Both the position numbers and the translations under genes were made by a program. Positions 25,491-37,200 of a stretch of 64,000 nucleotides of DNA are shown piece after piece. Origin of the DNA: Azolla caroliniana (Eukaryota; Polypodiophyta); contig JBHGNT010000009.1 of NCBI GenBank assembly GCA_043228905.1, positions 17,980,001 to 18,044,000 of the forward strand. Reading direction: 5' to 3'. Below the pieces are notes generated by a model. That model did not search any database. It was not told where the DNA came from and saw only the letters and a program-made list of their open reading frames with translations. Positions within the stretch are counted from its first letter, which is position 1, and each line of letters begins with the position of its first letter.

Positions 25491-25933
25491 TGCCATATAG
25501 AAAATGGAGAAAGGCCATTATCGTTCATGAAGACCTTTTACTTGTTCAAATGTGAACTCATGTTAAATCTACTTAAAGAACATCAAATTTACATATTTAC
25601 ATCATAATAAGTTAAAGAATATCACATTTGCACATTTACTTAATAAGCTACTCATAGTAAACTTATCACTGGACAATACGTTTATCTTAAAAACCTTTTT
25701 TTTTTTTACCAATTGAAGGAGACACGGAAGATCACAATGCTAAAGTTAAGAAAAAGAAGAAGTGGTCAAAGAAGAGATTTGGACAACGAAGTGTTGGACG
25801 CGAAACTTAAATGGTTCTATTGCAATTGATTTAGAAAGCAGTTACTCATATTTAGCAGCTACAATGAGAATCATTAACAACATGGTTTCTGATTGAGAGA
25901 GAAAGCAAGCAAAAATGTAAGACAAATTTGATC

Positions 25934-26536
25934 CTAAGAAATATTGATGGTTCGAATGGCCGATTTTGGCTCAGGGGGAGGAATCTTGGGGACAGTGACA
26001 GTGAGGACGCCGTTCTCCATGGCCGCCTTTACATCGTCCACCTGCGTGTTCTCAGGGAGCTTAAAACGGCGGAGGAAGCTACCATGCGAGCGTTCCACAC
26101 GGTGCCATCTGTCCGAAGAAGATGTTTCCTCTTTCTTGTGCTCCCCGCTTATCTGTAACACGCGCCCTTCCTCCACCTGTACCTTCACTTCCTGCTTGCT
26201 CAGACCTGAAAATGATTCATTATTTGGAAACATCAGATTAAACATATCTGATACAGAAGAGAAGCAGATCCGTCCCAGTATAATAGCGATTGCGAAGTGA
26301 GATATTCTAATTAGTCGTCTGGCAGACTACTTACCAGGCAAATTTGCTTTGAAGACATGAGCATCCGCAGTCTCCTTCCAATCTACCTGCGTGTTGGCTA
26401 CAGCTGCGGCATCACGTGCGAAGCCCGGATGATCAGGGAATGAGGGGAAGATGAGGGAGTCGGAGAAGAAAGCATCGAGAGGGCCCTCTGATGCTCCCCC
26501 CCTGCGATTGCTACGTCCAAAGAGCGAAACAGACAT
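25934..26536 (-). CDS. Class I-like cytosolic small heat-shock protein (sHSP-1), two exons
   Basis: Exon 1 26536-26335, intron 26334-26206 (129 bp, GTAAGT...CAG, phase 1), exon 2 26205-25934; 157 residues. An ATP-independent chaperone that binds unfolding proteins. It starts [12 protein letters not shown], has a [20 protein letters not shown]-arm and an alpha-crystallin domain ([68 protein letters not shown]), then a C-terminal I-N-I motif for oligomer contacts. TTG six bases upstream is not needed; ATG at 26536 is the natural start. Plant class I sHSP genes are usually intronless, so the intron inside the NLPG/LSKQ junction is notable. Heat-shock elements lie upstream (26774-26812). Confidence 0.9.
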
Positions 26537-26602
26537 GGTCAAATGGTTGAGGTTCTGGATACAGAGAGAGATCGATGAGAGAAAATGGCAGCGATGGATA
26601 GA

Positions 26603-26725
26603 TGCTCAGTGAGAAACTCGATGATTATCTGCGATGGATCGATGTTTGTGTGAAGAAATTCGATGATTATCTGCGATGGATAGATGTTTGTGTGAAGAAA
26701 TTCGATGATTTTCAGCTATGGATGA
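26603..26725 (-). repeat. 42-bp tandem repeat in the sHSP-1 leader/promoter
   Basis: CGATGATT recurs at 26619, 26661 and 26703, exactly 42 bp apart, with a partial copy before the first. It lies between the sHSP-1 start codon (26536) and its heat-shock elements, so it is likely in the 5' untranslated leader or core promoter. Confidence 0.85.
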
Positions 26726-26773
26726 CTGATCGAATAGCTATGGGGTATTTGAAGAAGAGGGGAGGGGCAGATG

Positions 26774-26812
26774 TTTCTAGAAACGTCTTATGCTTTCTAG
26801 AACATTCGCGAA
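26774..26812 (-). promoter_or_regulatory. Heat-shock elements of sHSP-1
   Basis: 26795-26812 reads TTCTAGAACATTCGCGAA, four alternating TTC/GAA units with perfect spacing; another TTCTAGAA is at 26774-26781. About 240-275 bp upstream of the start codon. Binding site for heat-shock factor trimers. Confidence 0.85.
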
Positions 26813-26989
26813 ACCATTCTCCTTCAGTTTCAAAAGACGCACAACCATTCTCCTTCTTAGAACAAAAAAGTATTGATTCCCATATAAATATTTTGCACTC
26901 AATAAATATATATGTACATACATCGAACCAAATAGAAATTTGTAACAAACATTTAGAAAACAACAAAATGATCAACAAAAATATGATTT

Positions 26990-27481
26990 GTAAGTCTTTC
27001 CATAAAACCAACAATTCAGGGTCATTTCTATCAACTGCCCCTCCTTCACCATATAAATTAATAGTATTACGAAATTTCCTAAACCAACCCCAAGTTGCTT
27101 TGAAGTCATCGTCAAAAATATTCATTTTTGATGCCAATTGTCGAGCCTTCTCCATAATAACGGATGGTGGCAATGCAATTGGTAATCGACGAGATGCATC
27201 AATCCAATCGTTCCTCTAATTTGGGATATTTTCCTTTTGATCCTCTAAAAGTTGTTTTTCTTGCATTGTGATCTTTTTGTTGAGCACACAATCGTATCTC
27301 TATATTTCTTCTTGATCGAACTTTTAATGGTTGATTCACTTACACCAAATTGTCTACCTATGTTATGAAGAGAAGGAGATGATAGTTGTTCCACTAACTC
27401 CAAAATTTGTAGCCTTTGTTCATCATTCAAAGGAAGTCCAACACCTCGCTTATGGGTTAAATTCATCTCTGTAATATGCAA
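26990..27481 (-). pseudogene. CENP-B/pogo-type DNA-binding domain remnant
   Basis: The minus strand first encodes KRGVGLPLNDEQRLQILELV and GRQFGVSESTIKSSIKKKY, a Psq/CENP-B N-terminal helix-turn-helix, then GKYPKLEERLD, a frameshift near 27190, WIDASRRLPIALPPS, MEKARQLASKM and FKATWGWFRKFRNTINLYGE, the second CENP-B/Tc5 helix-turn-helix. The DDE part expected after this in pogo/Tigger transposases is not seen, and the frame ends in A+T-rich DNA. Either a truncated pogo-like transposase or a decayed domesticated gene. Confidence 0.7.
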
Positions 27482-27499
27482 TGCTAATTAGCTAAATTC

Positions 27500-29204
27500 A
27501 CCTCAATATTTTGTCCCCTACCAATCAAGTGTCGATGTACAAAAACCTTTTGAAGGTTTAAACTCTTTGACATTTAATGCACATGACCTTATTTAAGTCA
27601 CAAATAACTTAAAATTCATAGACGAATGAATTGGGTCTTCTCCAATTAAGTTGGAGTATTATCCATCAAGGAGGCACACATGTTAGGATGTAGGTACAAT
27701 CTTGACCTAATTTCGTTGAAACTTTGCTTTGGAGAAAAACTAATGTTGTGAACCACAAAATGAATTGAACTTAAATGTTCCAATGCTACCACTAAATAGG
27801 TTGGGCATGGGTCTATGAAGAGAAAGCTATTAATGGATTAATCGATTAATAACTTATTATGTGAACTAGCATGACAGGGAAAGCTATTAATTGATTAATC
27901 GATGAATAGCTTATTATGTGAACTAGCATGAAGGGAAAGCTATTAATGGATTAATCGATTAATAGCTTATTATATGTATGGACATCTTCCAAACAAATGT
28001 CTACTTATGGATATCTTTCTTACCCTATTTCAGCCATCAATCAAATTTTGCGGATTCAAAACCCTACGATATTTTACTTATCTTATTTCAGCCAAATATG
28101 TGGATTATTTCTCCTAAACCACATGCCATATCAGCCACAACAAAATATGTGGATATCAAACTAAAGAAATTATCCACAATTTCTAAATAATTAACACATT
28201 TCCATCTAAATTATGCACAAATTTAGAACCTCTCTTCTCTTCCTTCTCTCATATTCATTCACAATTAAGAGACACAAAAAACAGACAGGAAAGAAAACAC
28301 ATACCTAAAGACAAATTTAGGAGCAAGAACGTGGTGAGTGACGTGGATTGGAGTAGCGGTAGGAGCAGCAACGAGCTGACTACAGAAGAAGAGAGGGTAT
28401 TTGTGATGTCTGGTTGGGTTGCGCTTTATGTGAAAGAGAAGAGAGAAAAAAATTTGGGGGAATTTTTTTTTGAGAATTCACAAACAATTTGCGGCCAAAA
28501 TGTTAAACCAAATCTCACGAAAAACTTTACTACCAAAATGTCATTTTAAACGAAACCTCACATAACACTTTGCTATTAAAATGCCATCTTAAACCAAATT
28601 TCCTCATTTTACACTCATAAACCAAAATTAATTATCGAAATGTAATAATTACATGTTATCGAAATTGTTTGTGAATCCCCGCAAATTCATGGAATTTGGC
28701 TTCAAAATGGCATCCCAATGGTAAAATTTGGTGTGCGATCAAATGTTTTGGTTTTAAGATTAAATTTTGGTCACTTCAATCACAAATTTGGTTTTATGGG
28801 ATTAAGCCAGTATAACTCGGTGTAAATTCATAGAATTGGATTTTAAGGTGACCTTTCAATTGAAATTTTTGGTATATAATTTAATTTTGATAATTTAGTT
28901 TGATTTATGATGTATTTTGAAAAATAAAAGTGGTATAAATTGGTCAAAATAGGTATATAGTGGCATTATGGTAAATAAGTTTAGGTTTAAGGGTATTCTG
29001 GTAAATAGGGCTTGTAGATTTGAGTGTATAATTACTTTATAAAGTGTATTTTTTTGGACATAAGGGTAGTTTGGTAAATTTGGAACTTCCAGGGGCATTT
29101 TGGTAAATAGACGAACTTCCAGGGGTATCCTAGTACTTTTCCCTAGATTATATTAGACCATACAAACCACAATTCTTACATACATACATACATACACACA
29201 CACA
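27500..29204. other. A+T-rich intergenic region
   Basis: No gene recognised. It contains the 56-57-bp triplicate listed separately. Short frames near 28331-28549 lack recognisable motifs. Confidence 0.55.
27822..27985. repeat. Three copies of a 56-57-bp near-palindromic repeat
   Basis: GAAAGCTATTAAT starts at 27822, 27879 and 27935. Each unit holds GCTATTAAT.GATTAATCGAT.AATAGC, an imperfect palindrome, followed by TTATTATGTGAACTAGCATGA. Confidence 0.85.
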
Positions 29205-29592
29205 TAGGGATCAACAATGTGTTCGGTTTAGGCTTAGCCGGTTTGGCTTCCGGTTTAGCCTAAACCGTTTTGGGGTTCTCAAACCTGAACCAAACTAAAC
29301 CAAACCGATCTTAACTCGGTTTGGGAACTAGTTTCGAAAACGGCTTAAAAACCGGCTTGTCAAACGGTGTGGAAACCCCCCCCCCCCTCTCTCCCTAGCT
29401 CTCTCTCTCTCTCTCTCTCATCTTGTAGTCCCGGTTTGAGCCGGTTTGGAGCTCAAACCAAACCAAGCCGAGCTCAAACTGTTAAGGCAAGCTCAAGCCT
29501 AAGCCGAGCCGAGCCGAGCCTCTAAGCCTCTAAGCCTCTAAGCCGGTTTAGCCAAACGGTTTAGGCTTGAACCAAGCCGTTGTCGATCCCTA
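29205..29592. mobile_element. AACCGGTTT-rich inverted-repeat element (MITE-like)
   Basis: Starts TAGGGATCAACAATG and ends GTTGTCGATCCCTA, which are imperfect inverted ends of about 15 bp. Inside are many AACCGGTTT/CGGTTT words, a C10+ run and a (CT)n run. Related copies occur near 43840-43987 and 54830-55210. No coding capacity. Flanked by (CA)n/(TACA)n DNA, so a target duplication cannot be read. Confidence 0.6.
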
Positions 29593-30173
29593 CACACACA
29601 CACACACATTAGATATATGTGTTCTTACACATACATTGGATATATATATACATGCATATTATGTACATATTACAAACTTACATCGTTATACGAGCCATAT
29701 ACATACTAAACATGAAATATCCCAAAAATATACATACATATATACAGATACATACATTCATACATTTATATACATATGACCACATACACACACACACATA
29801 CGTACGTACATTGGATATATACATACATATTATGCACATATTACAAACACATCCATACTCATTGAATCTTGCATAGTGACATATACATATATGCACACAC
29901 ATACATACATTACATATCTACATACATATTCCACATATCACCATATATATTACATACATATGCCTACAATATTATAAGTTTTAGAAACATACATCCATAC
30001 ATTACATACATGCATACACATAAATACGTTACATACACATACATACATACATTATATATGCACATACATATCATCACAAACTACAATACATACATATATA
30101 TACATACACATACATGAATATTACGAACAAACATCCACACACTCATGAATGCATATATGCATACACTGTTACA
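29593..30173. repeat. (TACA)n-rich microsatellite region
   Basis: Long runs of TACATACATA and CACACACA interspersed with ATATAT. Gypsy-G is inserted in it; the same sequence type resumes at 37196. Confidence 0.9.
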
Positions 30174-30178
30174 CATAC
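30174..30178. repeat. Left target-site duplication of gypsy-G (CATAC)
   Basis: CATAC at 30174-30178 and again at 37196-37200, bordering the two 454-bp LTRs. The surrounding microsatellite is rich in CATAC, so chance agreement is possible, but both LTRs then have equal length and the PBS falls 2 bp from the LTR end. Confidence 0.75.
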
Positions 30179-30632
30179 TATTATAGATCATAGTACTAAT
30201 GTAAGCTTAAGATAAGGATAATGAAAAGATAGATAGAAAGGAGAAAGAGAAAGAAGGGTGCCGATCCACCCGACCACCCCCGAGCGAAGGGATCGAGACG
30301 GACTCGAGCCTCGATCGGCGTCCCATACCACCGCCGTGGCGTTGAGTCGTACCTGGTGCTGGCGCGCTCGCTACAAGCGTTGACCCACCACACGAGCAGA
30401 GTCTCGATGTAGTCAAAAGATGATCAAATGAGGGTAGCTAGGCCTCTTATTTATAGCGATACCCAAGGCCCCCAGGCAAGTTCACACTTGACCTAATGGG
30501 TTGTCTCAATCCCGAGGATAAAAGTAATCCTCCCCTTCTTTACACTCTCATTTAACCCTCACACTTATCCACGTGTATAGATTACTACGGTAAATTCTTA
30601 CCACGGGATATTATATGGTCATGCTCGTAACA
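30179..30632 (-). mobile_element. Gypsy-G 3' LTR
   Basis: 454 bp; minus-strand start TGTTACGAGC, end CTATAATA. The last codons and stop of the gag-pol ORF (30619-30632) lie within it. Confidence 0.9.
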
Positions 30633-33600
30633 TACTCCCCCTCTTTAAAACATTGCACTCTTGCAATGGAAAGTTAGGGAAGTTAGTTCTAAGAGTAGTT
30701 TCGCGTTCCCATGTGGCATCTTTTATTGATTTATCCAACCATTTTATTTTAAATTCTCGGATTTCTTTAGTACGTAATTTTTTTGTTTTAACATCGAGAA
30801 TTCTTTCTGGTAGATGTGGTTTAGTAGATAATTCTTCAGAAGTAACCAGAGTTTCAGTCGTAACTGTATTGTCGCCAGAACCTAGAAGTTCTTTTAGACG
30901 ACTCACATGAAAGACTGGATGAATTCCGACACCATCGGGAAGAGCGAGACGATAGGCTGATGACCCAATGCGTTTGAGGACTGTAAAAGGTCCACAAAAC
31001 CGTGGGGCTAACTTAGCGCACTTACCCGTAGACAATGTCTTGGAATTGTGAGGTACACGTAAAAATACCTTCTGTCCAGGGTTGAATACACGAGGTTGCC
31101 TATGATGATCGGCATAAAAACGCGCTCTATCTTGAGCTGTTTTTATATTATCTCGTGCAATATGCAACATATCTTGCATATCCCGAAGGAAGTTTTGCGT
31201 ACTTCGCAACTCATCATGATGTATAGTAACATCAATCGGGGCTCGTGGCTGAAAACCATACATCAACATAAAAGGACTATATCCCGTCGACGTATGCTTG
31301 GAGCTGTTATAAGCAAACTCCAAAATTGGGAGATAACGTTCCCATTTTGTTGGTTTTGCACCAACGTATGCTCGAAGCATGTCCTCAATAATTTGATTTA
31401 CTCGTTCTGTCTGTCCATCGGATTGAGGATGATCCGTGGAGCTCATGCTCAACGTAGTTTCTAACTTCTTAAAGACTTGTGTCCAGAAGTCACTAGTAAA
31501 CTTTGGATCTCGATCACTCACGATATCCATCGGTAACCCATAAAAACGAAACAATTCGTCAACGAATTGGTAAGCCAATTCAGGAGCTGTTACCGTGGTT
31601 TTAGTAGCAATAAATCTGGCCATTTTAGTTAGTCGATCAACGACAACCCAGATGGCATCATGACCTTTTTGGGTGCGAGGAAGGCTAACAATAAAATCCA
31701 TGGATATACTTTCCCACTTATTATTGGGAATGTCCAAGGGATGTAAAAGTCCTGCGGCTTTAAGTCGCTCGGCTTTGTTAACCTGACACTGGTGACATTT
31801 AGTCACATAGCTATGTATGTCAGGACGCATCTTAGGCCAATAAAATTGAGTGGAGATGAGAACGAGTGTACGATGTATTCCAGGGTGCCCTGCTGAGGGT
31901 GCATCATGGCATTCAAAAAGAATCCTCTTTTTGACCTCGGGTAAATCTGGAACACAAACCTTCCCATTACGGTAGAGCAAACCGTTAGCAATGTGGAAGT
32001 ATTCCTTCAAGGATGTGGTGGTGTCTGTTCCAGACTCAACTCTAGCCCAGTATTTTGCGAAATAACTGTCATCAGGATACTTTCCTCGAAGGTGATCATA
32101 AAGATCTGATGATATTTCAGTGAAGCTAAGCGTGTTAACTTCACGGATGCGACTTAGTGCATCAGCGACAATGTTCATGGAACCTTTACGATATCGTATG
32201 GAAAAATCAAAGTCCTGGATGAGATCAGCCCATCGTGCCTTACGACCTTTCAGGTCTTGTTGGTCACAAAAATATTTCAAGGACTCGTGGTCCGTAGTTA
32301 CCACAAAGTGATTTCCATAAAGATAATGGCGCCATGTTTTGAGCGCATGTATAACTGCAAATAATTCCTTTTCTTGAACGGTATACCGACATTGAGCAGA
32401 ATCAAGTTTCTTACTCTCGAATGCTATTGGTTTACCATCTTGATACAAGACAGCACCTATAGCATAATCGCTTGCATCGGTTTCAACCTCAAAAGGTTTT
32501 GAAGGATCGGGTAAAAGAAGTGAAGGAGCCTTGCAAACCAGGTCCTTGAGTTCCTTAAAGGCAAGGTCTATTGTAGCATTCCACACAATAGGTTTTGTAG
32601 ACTTACGCGTTTGACCTTTTAAAAGATCAGTAAACGGCGTCGTCAATTGGGAGTAATTACGAAGAGACTTTCGCAAAAACCCCACAAAACCAAGGAATGA
32701 TCGAACTTCTCGAATATTCCGAAGAGTGGGCCAAAGCTTGATTTTCTCAATGCGAGAAGGATCAATTTCAACTCCTCGTTCGGTTATGAGATGTCCTAGA
32801 TAAGTAATTGATTTCTTGAAGAACTCACATTTTGAGATCTTCGCATAAAACTGTTTGTCACGCAATGTTTGTAAAACAAAGCGGACATGTCTAGCATGTT
32901 CTTGTAATGTACGGCTATAAACTAAAATATCATCCAAGAAAATAACGACAAATTTTCCAAGTTGTTCTCGGACAATGTCATTCATTTCTTGTTGAAAAGT
33001 AGCCGGAGCATTGGTCAAACCAAAAGGCATAACCAAAAACTCGTAATGGCCATAGCGCGTACGAAATGCCGTTTTAGGAACATCGTCCTCACTTATTCGT
33101 ATTTGATGGTAGCCAGTACGGAGATCAAGTTTCGTAAAATACCGAGCTCCCTGGAGACGGTCAATTAGATCGTCAGCCCGGGGCAATGGATACGAATTCT
33201 TGATCGTCACTTTATTCAAGCGTCGGTAATTAATACACATACGCCATGTGCCCTCTTTCTTTTTAACCAAGAGAACTGGTGCACCCCATGGAGATTTACT
33301 ATAACGTATATAACCCATTCGTAAATAGTCCTTGAGTTGCTTAGATACCTCATCTTCTTCGGATCGACTTAAGCGATACGGAGGTATACTTATTGGTGCA
33401 ACACCAGGTACAATATCTATACGATGGTCTATATTACGTTTAGGAGGTAACCCATCAGGTAGTTCACTTGGAAAAACATCATGAAAATCATTTAAGATTT
33501 CATCAAGTTGTTGTTGTTCAAAATATGTTAATTGAATCGGGACATTATCGATATTGTAAACGTGAATGTCCGGATCAAGTACACAATAAAATAACGTAGA

Positions 33601-35052
33601 ACAAGACAACTCGGATATTGATGGACACGAGGAAACAATCGAGAGGGATTGTTTTTTTACACATTGAATAAAATGCGTACAATCGTTCAGTACAAAAGAA
33701 ATGGAATGACGAACCCAATCAATAAATAAAGAAGAGTTTTTATTATAAAACCAGGGATAACCCAGTATTACATCGGTGGTACAAAGATTCATTACATGGA
33801 AGTCTACTTCCTCTATATAAGTATCAATAGAAATTCCTAATGAATGAATCGCCCCATTGATGTATTGTACTCTTCCATCAGCCAAGTGCACCGTGTAGGT
33901 GTGATCACTTACGGTGGGTTGGATTCCCCATATCTGAACCAAACGATCATTCACAAAATTGTGTGAGCTTCCCGAATCAAATAAAAATTGTACGGGAGAT
34001 CCATTGATATACCCGTTTGCACGTAGTAAATCATTGGGACCCAATACATAGTGAGGGAAAGAACATTGACAATTACTTAAATGATGTGTATAGACCTGAA
34101 GGACATTAGGAATCTGACCTTTATGGCCTGCAGCTTTAGCTTTGTTGTCGTGCTCTTTCCGTTGGAGCTTTCGACATTGATCTTTTGTATGACCCTTCTT
34201 TTTGCAGAATACACGAAAAGGATGTTGTCGCTTACAATCGCGATCCAGGAATTCGTTGGGTGTCTTGCGTTTCCCAACAAATTGCAACTGCTTAGTCCCG
34301 GGCGCTTCGTTGGGTTTGTTATGGTCCTTCTTCGAAGTGCGTTGATAGCGAAGAACTATTTCAACGGCCTCTTCGAAGGATTTTGGATCCTTATCGTGCA
34401 CTATCCAGTGATAGTCCGAATTGGGGATGCCATTGACAAAACAAGCTATCAACCAATTGTCTCCTTCTAGACCCGATTTTTGGATTTGGGTTCTAGCATG
34501 GTGAACATAGTCTTCTAGCGAGGAAAATTTCCTGCTAGAGAGGTTCATTAAAGCTTGTGCTGCCTCGGTTCGAGAGGGAGGTTGCAGAAATTGGCCCTTA
34601 AAAACCGTGACAAAATCTGTCCAGGTATCGGGCAATTTCCCCATAGTACGGAGGCCACGCCACCAGGCGGCGGCCTTACCCCCGAGTTCTCGGCCGACAT
34701 ATGCAATCTTCGTACTATCTGGCGTGGGATAGAGCTCAAAATGAGACTCCCATCGTCCCAGCCATGTGCAGATTGCTTCTTCGGTTCTTTCCTTTTTGTC
34801 TCCCGTAAATGGCTTAACGACAAATGATGGTTCACCTTGTCGCTCATCAGGTCTATTAGTCTCACGTTGTAGACTAATGACACGTGCCTCAAGAGCACTC
34901 TGAGATTGCCGAAGTTCGGTCATCTGTTGAGCGGTGAAACTAAGGAATTGGGTTATTTGTGCCAAATACATCTCAGTGGACATTTGTCCAGGAGGATTCC
35001 CTTGAGTTCCTTCCGCTTGAGCGGATGACATCGGGTCGTTAATTTGAGCCAT
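30619..35052 (-). CDS. Gypsy-G Gag-Pol polyprotein with chromodomain
   Basis: 1477 residues, no internal stops; ATG at 35052. Gag includes [20 protein letters not shown] and [16 protein letters not shown] zinc knuckle follows ([14 protein letters not shown]) in which the first Cys is Arg (codon CGT at 34215-34213, one transition from TGT). Protease [14 protein letters not shown] with FLDDILVYS; RNase H with [10 protein letters not shown] and [10 protein letters not shown]; integrase with [18 protein letters not shown] and DGQTERVNQ (D, D, E all present); and a C-terminal chromodomain ([24 protein letters not shown]). The polyprotein reads into the 3' LTR. Chromovirus clade not determined; it resembles ordinary plant chromoviruses more than gypsy-B does. 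Confidence 0.95.
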   Translation of the reverse strand: MAQINDPMSSAQAEGTQGNPPGQMSTEMYLAQITQFLSFTAQQMTELRQSQSALEARVISLQRETNRPDERQGEPSFVVKPFTGDKKERTEEAICTWLGRWESHFELYPTPDSTKIAYVGRELGGKAAAWWRGLRTMGKLPDTWTDFVTVFKGQFLQPPSRTEAAQALMNLSSRKFSSLEDYVHHARTQIQKSGLEGDNWLIACFVNGIPNSDYHWIVHDKDPKSFEEAVEIVLRYQRTSKKDHNKPNEAPGTKQLQFVGKRKTPNEFLDRDCKRQHPFRVFCKKKGHTKDQCRKLQRKEHDNKAKAAGHKGQIPNVLQVYTHHLSNCQCSFPHYVLGPNDLLRANGYINGSPVQFLFDSGSSHNFVNDRLVQIWGIQPTVSDHTYTVHLADGRVQYINGAIHSLGISIDTYIEEVDFHVMNLCTTDVILGYPWFYNKNSSLFIDWVRHSISFVLNDCTHFIQCVKKQSLSIVSSCPSISELSCSTLFYCVLDPDIHVYNIDNVPIQLTYFEQQQLDEILNDFHDVFPSELPDGLPPKRNIDHRIDIVPGVAPISIPPYRLSRSEEDEVSKQLKDYLRMGYIRYSKSPWGAPVLLVKKKEGTWRMCINYRRLNKVTIKNSYPLPRADDLIDRLQGARYFTKLDLRTGYHQIRISEDDVPKTAFRTRYGHYEFLVMPFGLTNAPATFQQEMNDIVREQLGKFVVIFLDDILVYSRTLQEHARHVRFVLQTLRDKQFYAKISKCEFFKKSITYLGHLITERGVEIDPSRIEKIKLWPTLRNIREVRSFLGFVGFLRKSLRNYSQLTTPFTDLLKGQTRKSTKPIVWNATIDLAFKELKDLVCKAPSLLLPDPSKPFEVETDASDYAIGAVLYQDGKPIAFESKKLDSAQCRYTVQEKELFAVIHALKTWRHYLYGNHFVVTTDHESLKYFCDQQDLKGRKARWADLIQDFDFSIRYRKGSMNIVADALSRIREVNTLSFTEISSDLYDHLRGKYPDDSYFAKYWARVESGTDTTTSLKEYFHIANGLLYRNGKVCVPDLPEVKKRILFECHDAPSAGHPGIHRTLVLISTQFYWPKMRPDIHSYVTKCHQCQVNKAERLKAAGLLHPLDIPNNKWESISMDFIVSLPRTQKGHDAIWVVVDRLTKMARFIATKTTVTAPELAYQFVDELFRFYGLPMDIVSDRDPKFTSDFWTQVFKKLETTLSMSSTDHPQSDGQTERVNQIIEDMLRAYVGAKPTKWERYLPILEFAYNSSKHTSTGYSPFMLMYGFQPRAPIDVTIHHDELRSTQNFLRDMQDMLHIARDNIKTAQDRARFYADHHRQPRVFNPGQKVFLRVPHNSKTLSTGKCAKLAPRFCGPFTVLKRIGSSAYRLALPDGVGIHPVFHVSRLKELLGSGDNTVTTETLVTSEELSTKPHLPERILDVKTKKLRTKEIREFKIKWLDKSIKDATWERETTLRTNFPNFPLQECNVLKRGSMLRA
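30633..30648 (-). other. Polypurine tract of gypsy-G
   Basis: Minus strand AAAGAGGGGGAGTA just before the TGTTACGAGC LTR start; overlaps the gag-pol reading frame. Confidence 0.85.
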
Positions 35053-36729
35053 TAAAGATTATTTCTGGAAAAGAAATAGGATAAGGTCAGAGATATAGTC
35101 ATAACATCATGTCGTGATGTAAACATATCATGGGCGAGCATTAATCGATATCATTATCTCACGTCAATACCCCTCTAGACGTATGAGATGAGGTTCGAGA
35201 TCAGGTTACTATGGTAACACAAAGGTGTTTTAAAAACCATGGGGGTGACAAATAAATGTCTTTCCCTGATCTCTATATCGATTTTTTCATGGTGGCTCCC
35301 CGAGGCTCAACCATGTATGTTCGCGTCATGAATAGTTTATACACGAAAAAAAATGTTAATAATAAACTATGTTTCGGTGCCCACATATGTGGTTTCGGCT
35401 CTTTAAGTCCTATTACGAGGACCCCGAGGTGCACTTAGACCTTAAGTCTAAACATGTGTTATAGTCATATGTATCAAGGATGTTGTATGGTCTTGGTCAT
35501 ATTTGAACTCGAGACCTCGAGAACAAATACATTAAACACTTGAGCCAACCAAGTAAGTTGGTCTTCTCGAATGTTTAATGTTTGATGCGTATAAGAGATA
35601 TGCGAGGCAATTGATCATATATGTTTTTTTAAAAGAACATATATGTCAAGGGTCCTTATTTCGCCCTCATTTACCAAAACTATGTTGGTACGTTACCTAA
35701 CCTCAAGTCTCGTAATTACGATGGCATACGCCAAAGTGCAACCTAATGGTGAAGCCAAATGAGCCCTTGTTTCGTAGTAGGCTCACGTGGGCCATCACAT
35801 GGTCACGTCATTACGAATGCCTCTCGTAAGAACGAGCTCATGGTGGCATCGTATCCATGTAACGAGGGAGGGATGTTGGATACGCGCGTCATTGGAGCGA
35901 CCTCACTTGAAGTGGGTCAAGCCCTACGTACTCAACATCATTTTGGCTATTGGCGTTTCTTTACGTAACGAAATCGAGGTCGTCAACGGGGTTATCAACA
36001 ATAAAAAAATGTTGAAAAAGGGATGGTGACAACGCCATTCTCACAAAAATGTGAGGACGGCCACCAACATCCTTTTCCCGATCATGACAACTTTCGATAT
36101 AATCACGTAATAACGAATATACACATATGTTTACTTATCACATATATACGATCAAATACGTATATATGTGACCACATATGCCTATATTCAACATATCGTT
36201 ATAGAAAATAGCCACAAATGATGTGATCGAGATACGTAATCGAGGTATATACCTCTTCGCACACGAAACATCCACAAATAAGAGATCATCGTAATACGCA
36301 ATGGAGGTATTGACCTCTTACGCATACGAGACCAAACGCATATCGTTTACAACAAATCAAGGTATTAAACTCATACGCAAACGTAACATATGTTCGTGAA
36401 CGTAATACGTAATTGAGGTGTTAACCTCGTACGCATACGACACTCATCACATATTATTAATATGTCAAACGAGGTATTGACCTCGTGCACATATGTAAAC
36501 GTTTTAGATAATCAATTAAAGACCACTACAACATCATTGACTTAATGAAAAAAAATTACATATAAACTAAACACATGATTTGATGGGAGAAGAGAGAATA
36601 GAAAGAAAATTATGGAAAGAGTTACCGAAGTTCTTTGTTGATCGTTGTCTGGATCAAGGCCAACCGCACAACGATCGATCAGCATCAATCAAAAGACAAA
36701 TGAAAAACAAAGAAACATTAGTACAAAAA
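35053..36729 (-). other. Long leader of gypsy-G with internal repeats
   Basis: About 1.68 kb between PBS and gag ATG with no sizeable ORF. It contains a block of five ~56-bp repeats (36242-36490) and, at about 35490-35580, a minus-strand tRNA-like head (TTGGCTCAAGTG, then GGTCTCGAGTTCAAATA) typical of plant SINEs. Whether the leader is original or assembled from insertions cannot be told here. Confidence 0.6.
36242..36490. repeat. ~56-bp degenerate tandem repeats with GAGGT..ACCTC palindromes
   Basis: GAGGTATATACCTC (36242), GAGGTATTGACCTC (36304), a degenerate AAGGTATTAAACTC (36359), GAGGTGTTAACCTC (36415) and GAGGTATTGACCTC (36471) are spaced 62, 55, 56 and 56 bp and each is followed by an ACGCATACGA-like stretch. 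Confidence 0.8.
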
Positions 36730-36739
36730 TCTGATACCA
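36730..36739 (-). other. Primer-binding site of gypsy-G (initiator tRNA-Met type)
   Basis: Minus strand TGGTATCAGA, two bases from the LTR end; matches the standard tRNA-iMet primer site. Confidence 0.9.
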
Positions 36740-36741
36740 AA

Positions 36742-37195
36742 TATTATAGATCTAGATACTAATGTAAGCTTAAGATAAGGATAATGAAAAGATAGATAGA
36801 AAGGAGAAAGAGAAAGAAGGGTGCCGATCCACCCGACCACCCCCGAGCGAAGGGATCGAGACGGACTCGAGCCTCGATCGGCGTCCCATACCACCGCCGT
36901 GGCGTCGAGTCGTACCTGGTGCTGGCGCGCTCGCTACAAGAGTTGACCCACCACACGAGCAGAGTCTCGATGTAGTCAAAAGATGATCAAATGAGGGTAG
37001 CTAGGCCTCTTATTTATAGCGATACCCAAGGCCCCCAGGCAAGTTCACACTTGACCTAATGGGTTGTCTCAATCCCGAGGATAAAAGTAATCCTCCCCTT
37101 CTTTACACTCTCATTTAACCCTCACACTTATCCACGTGTATAGATTACTACGGTAAATTCTTACCACGGGATATTATATGGTCATGCTCGTAACA
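36742..37195 (-). mobile_element. Gypsy-G 5' LTR
   Basis: 454 bp, nearly identical to the 3' LTR; flanked by CATAC at 37196-37200. On the minus strand GCTATAAATAAGAGG (near 37015) is a likely TATA box. Confidence 0.9.
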
Positions 37196-37200
37196 CATAC

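Larger units (their letters stand above)
30179..37195 (-). mobile_element. Gypsy-G: complete chromodomain gypsy element (chromovirus)
   Basis: 7017 bp on the minus strand: 5' LTR 37195-36742, tRNA-iMet-type PBS, a 1.68-kb leader, one gag-pol ORF (35052-30619), polypurine tract, 3' LTR 30632-30179. The LTRs are 454 bp each and differ at only a few sites (for example in the palindrome near 36752, GCGTTGAG/GCGTCGAG, AAGCGTTG/AAGAGTTG), about 1 per cent. Unlike most elements the LTR ends in ATAATA rather than CA. Confidence 0.93.

Noticed and set aside
29567-30117. Tyr/His/Ile-rich frames in the (TACA)n region
   Set aside because: Pure microsatellite translation.
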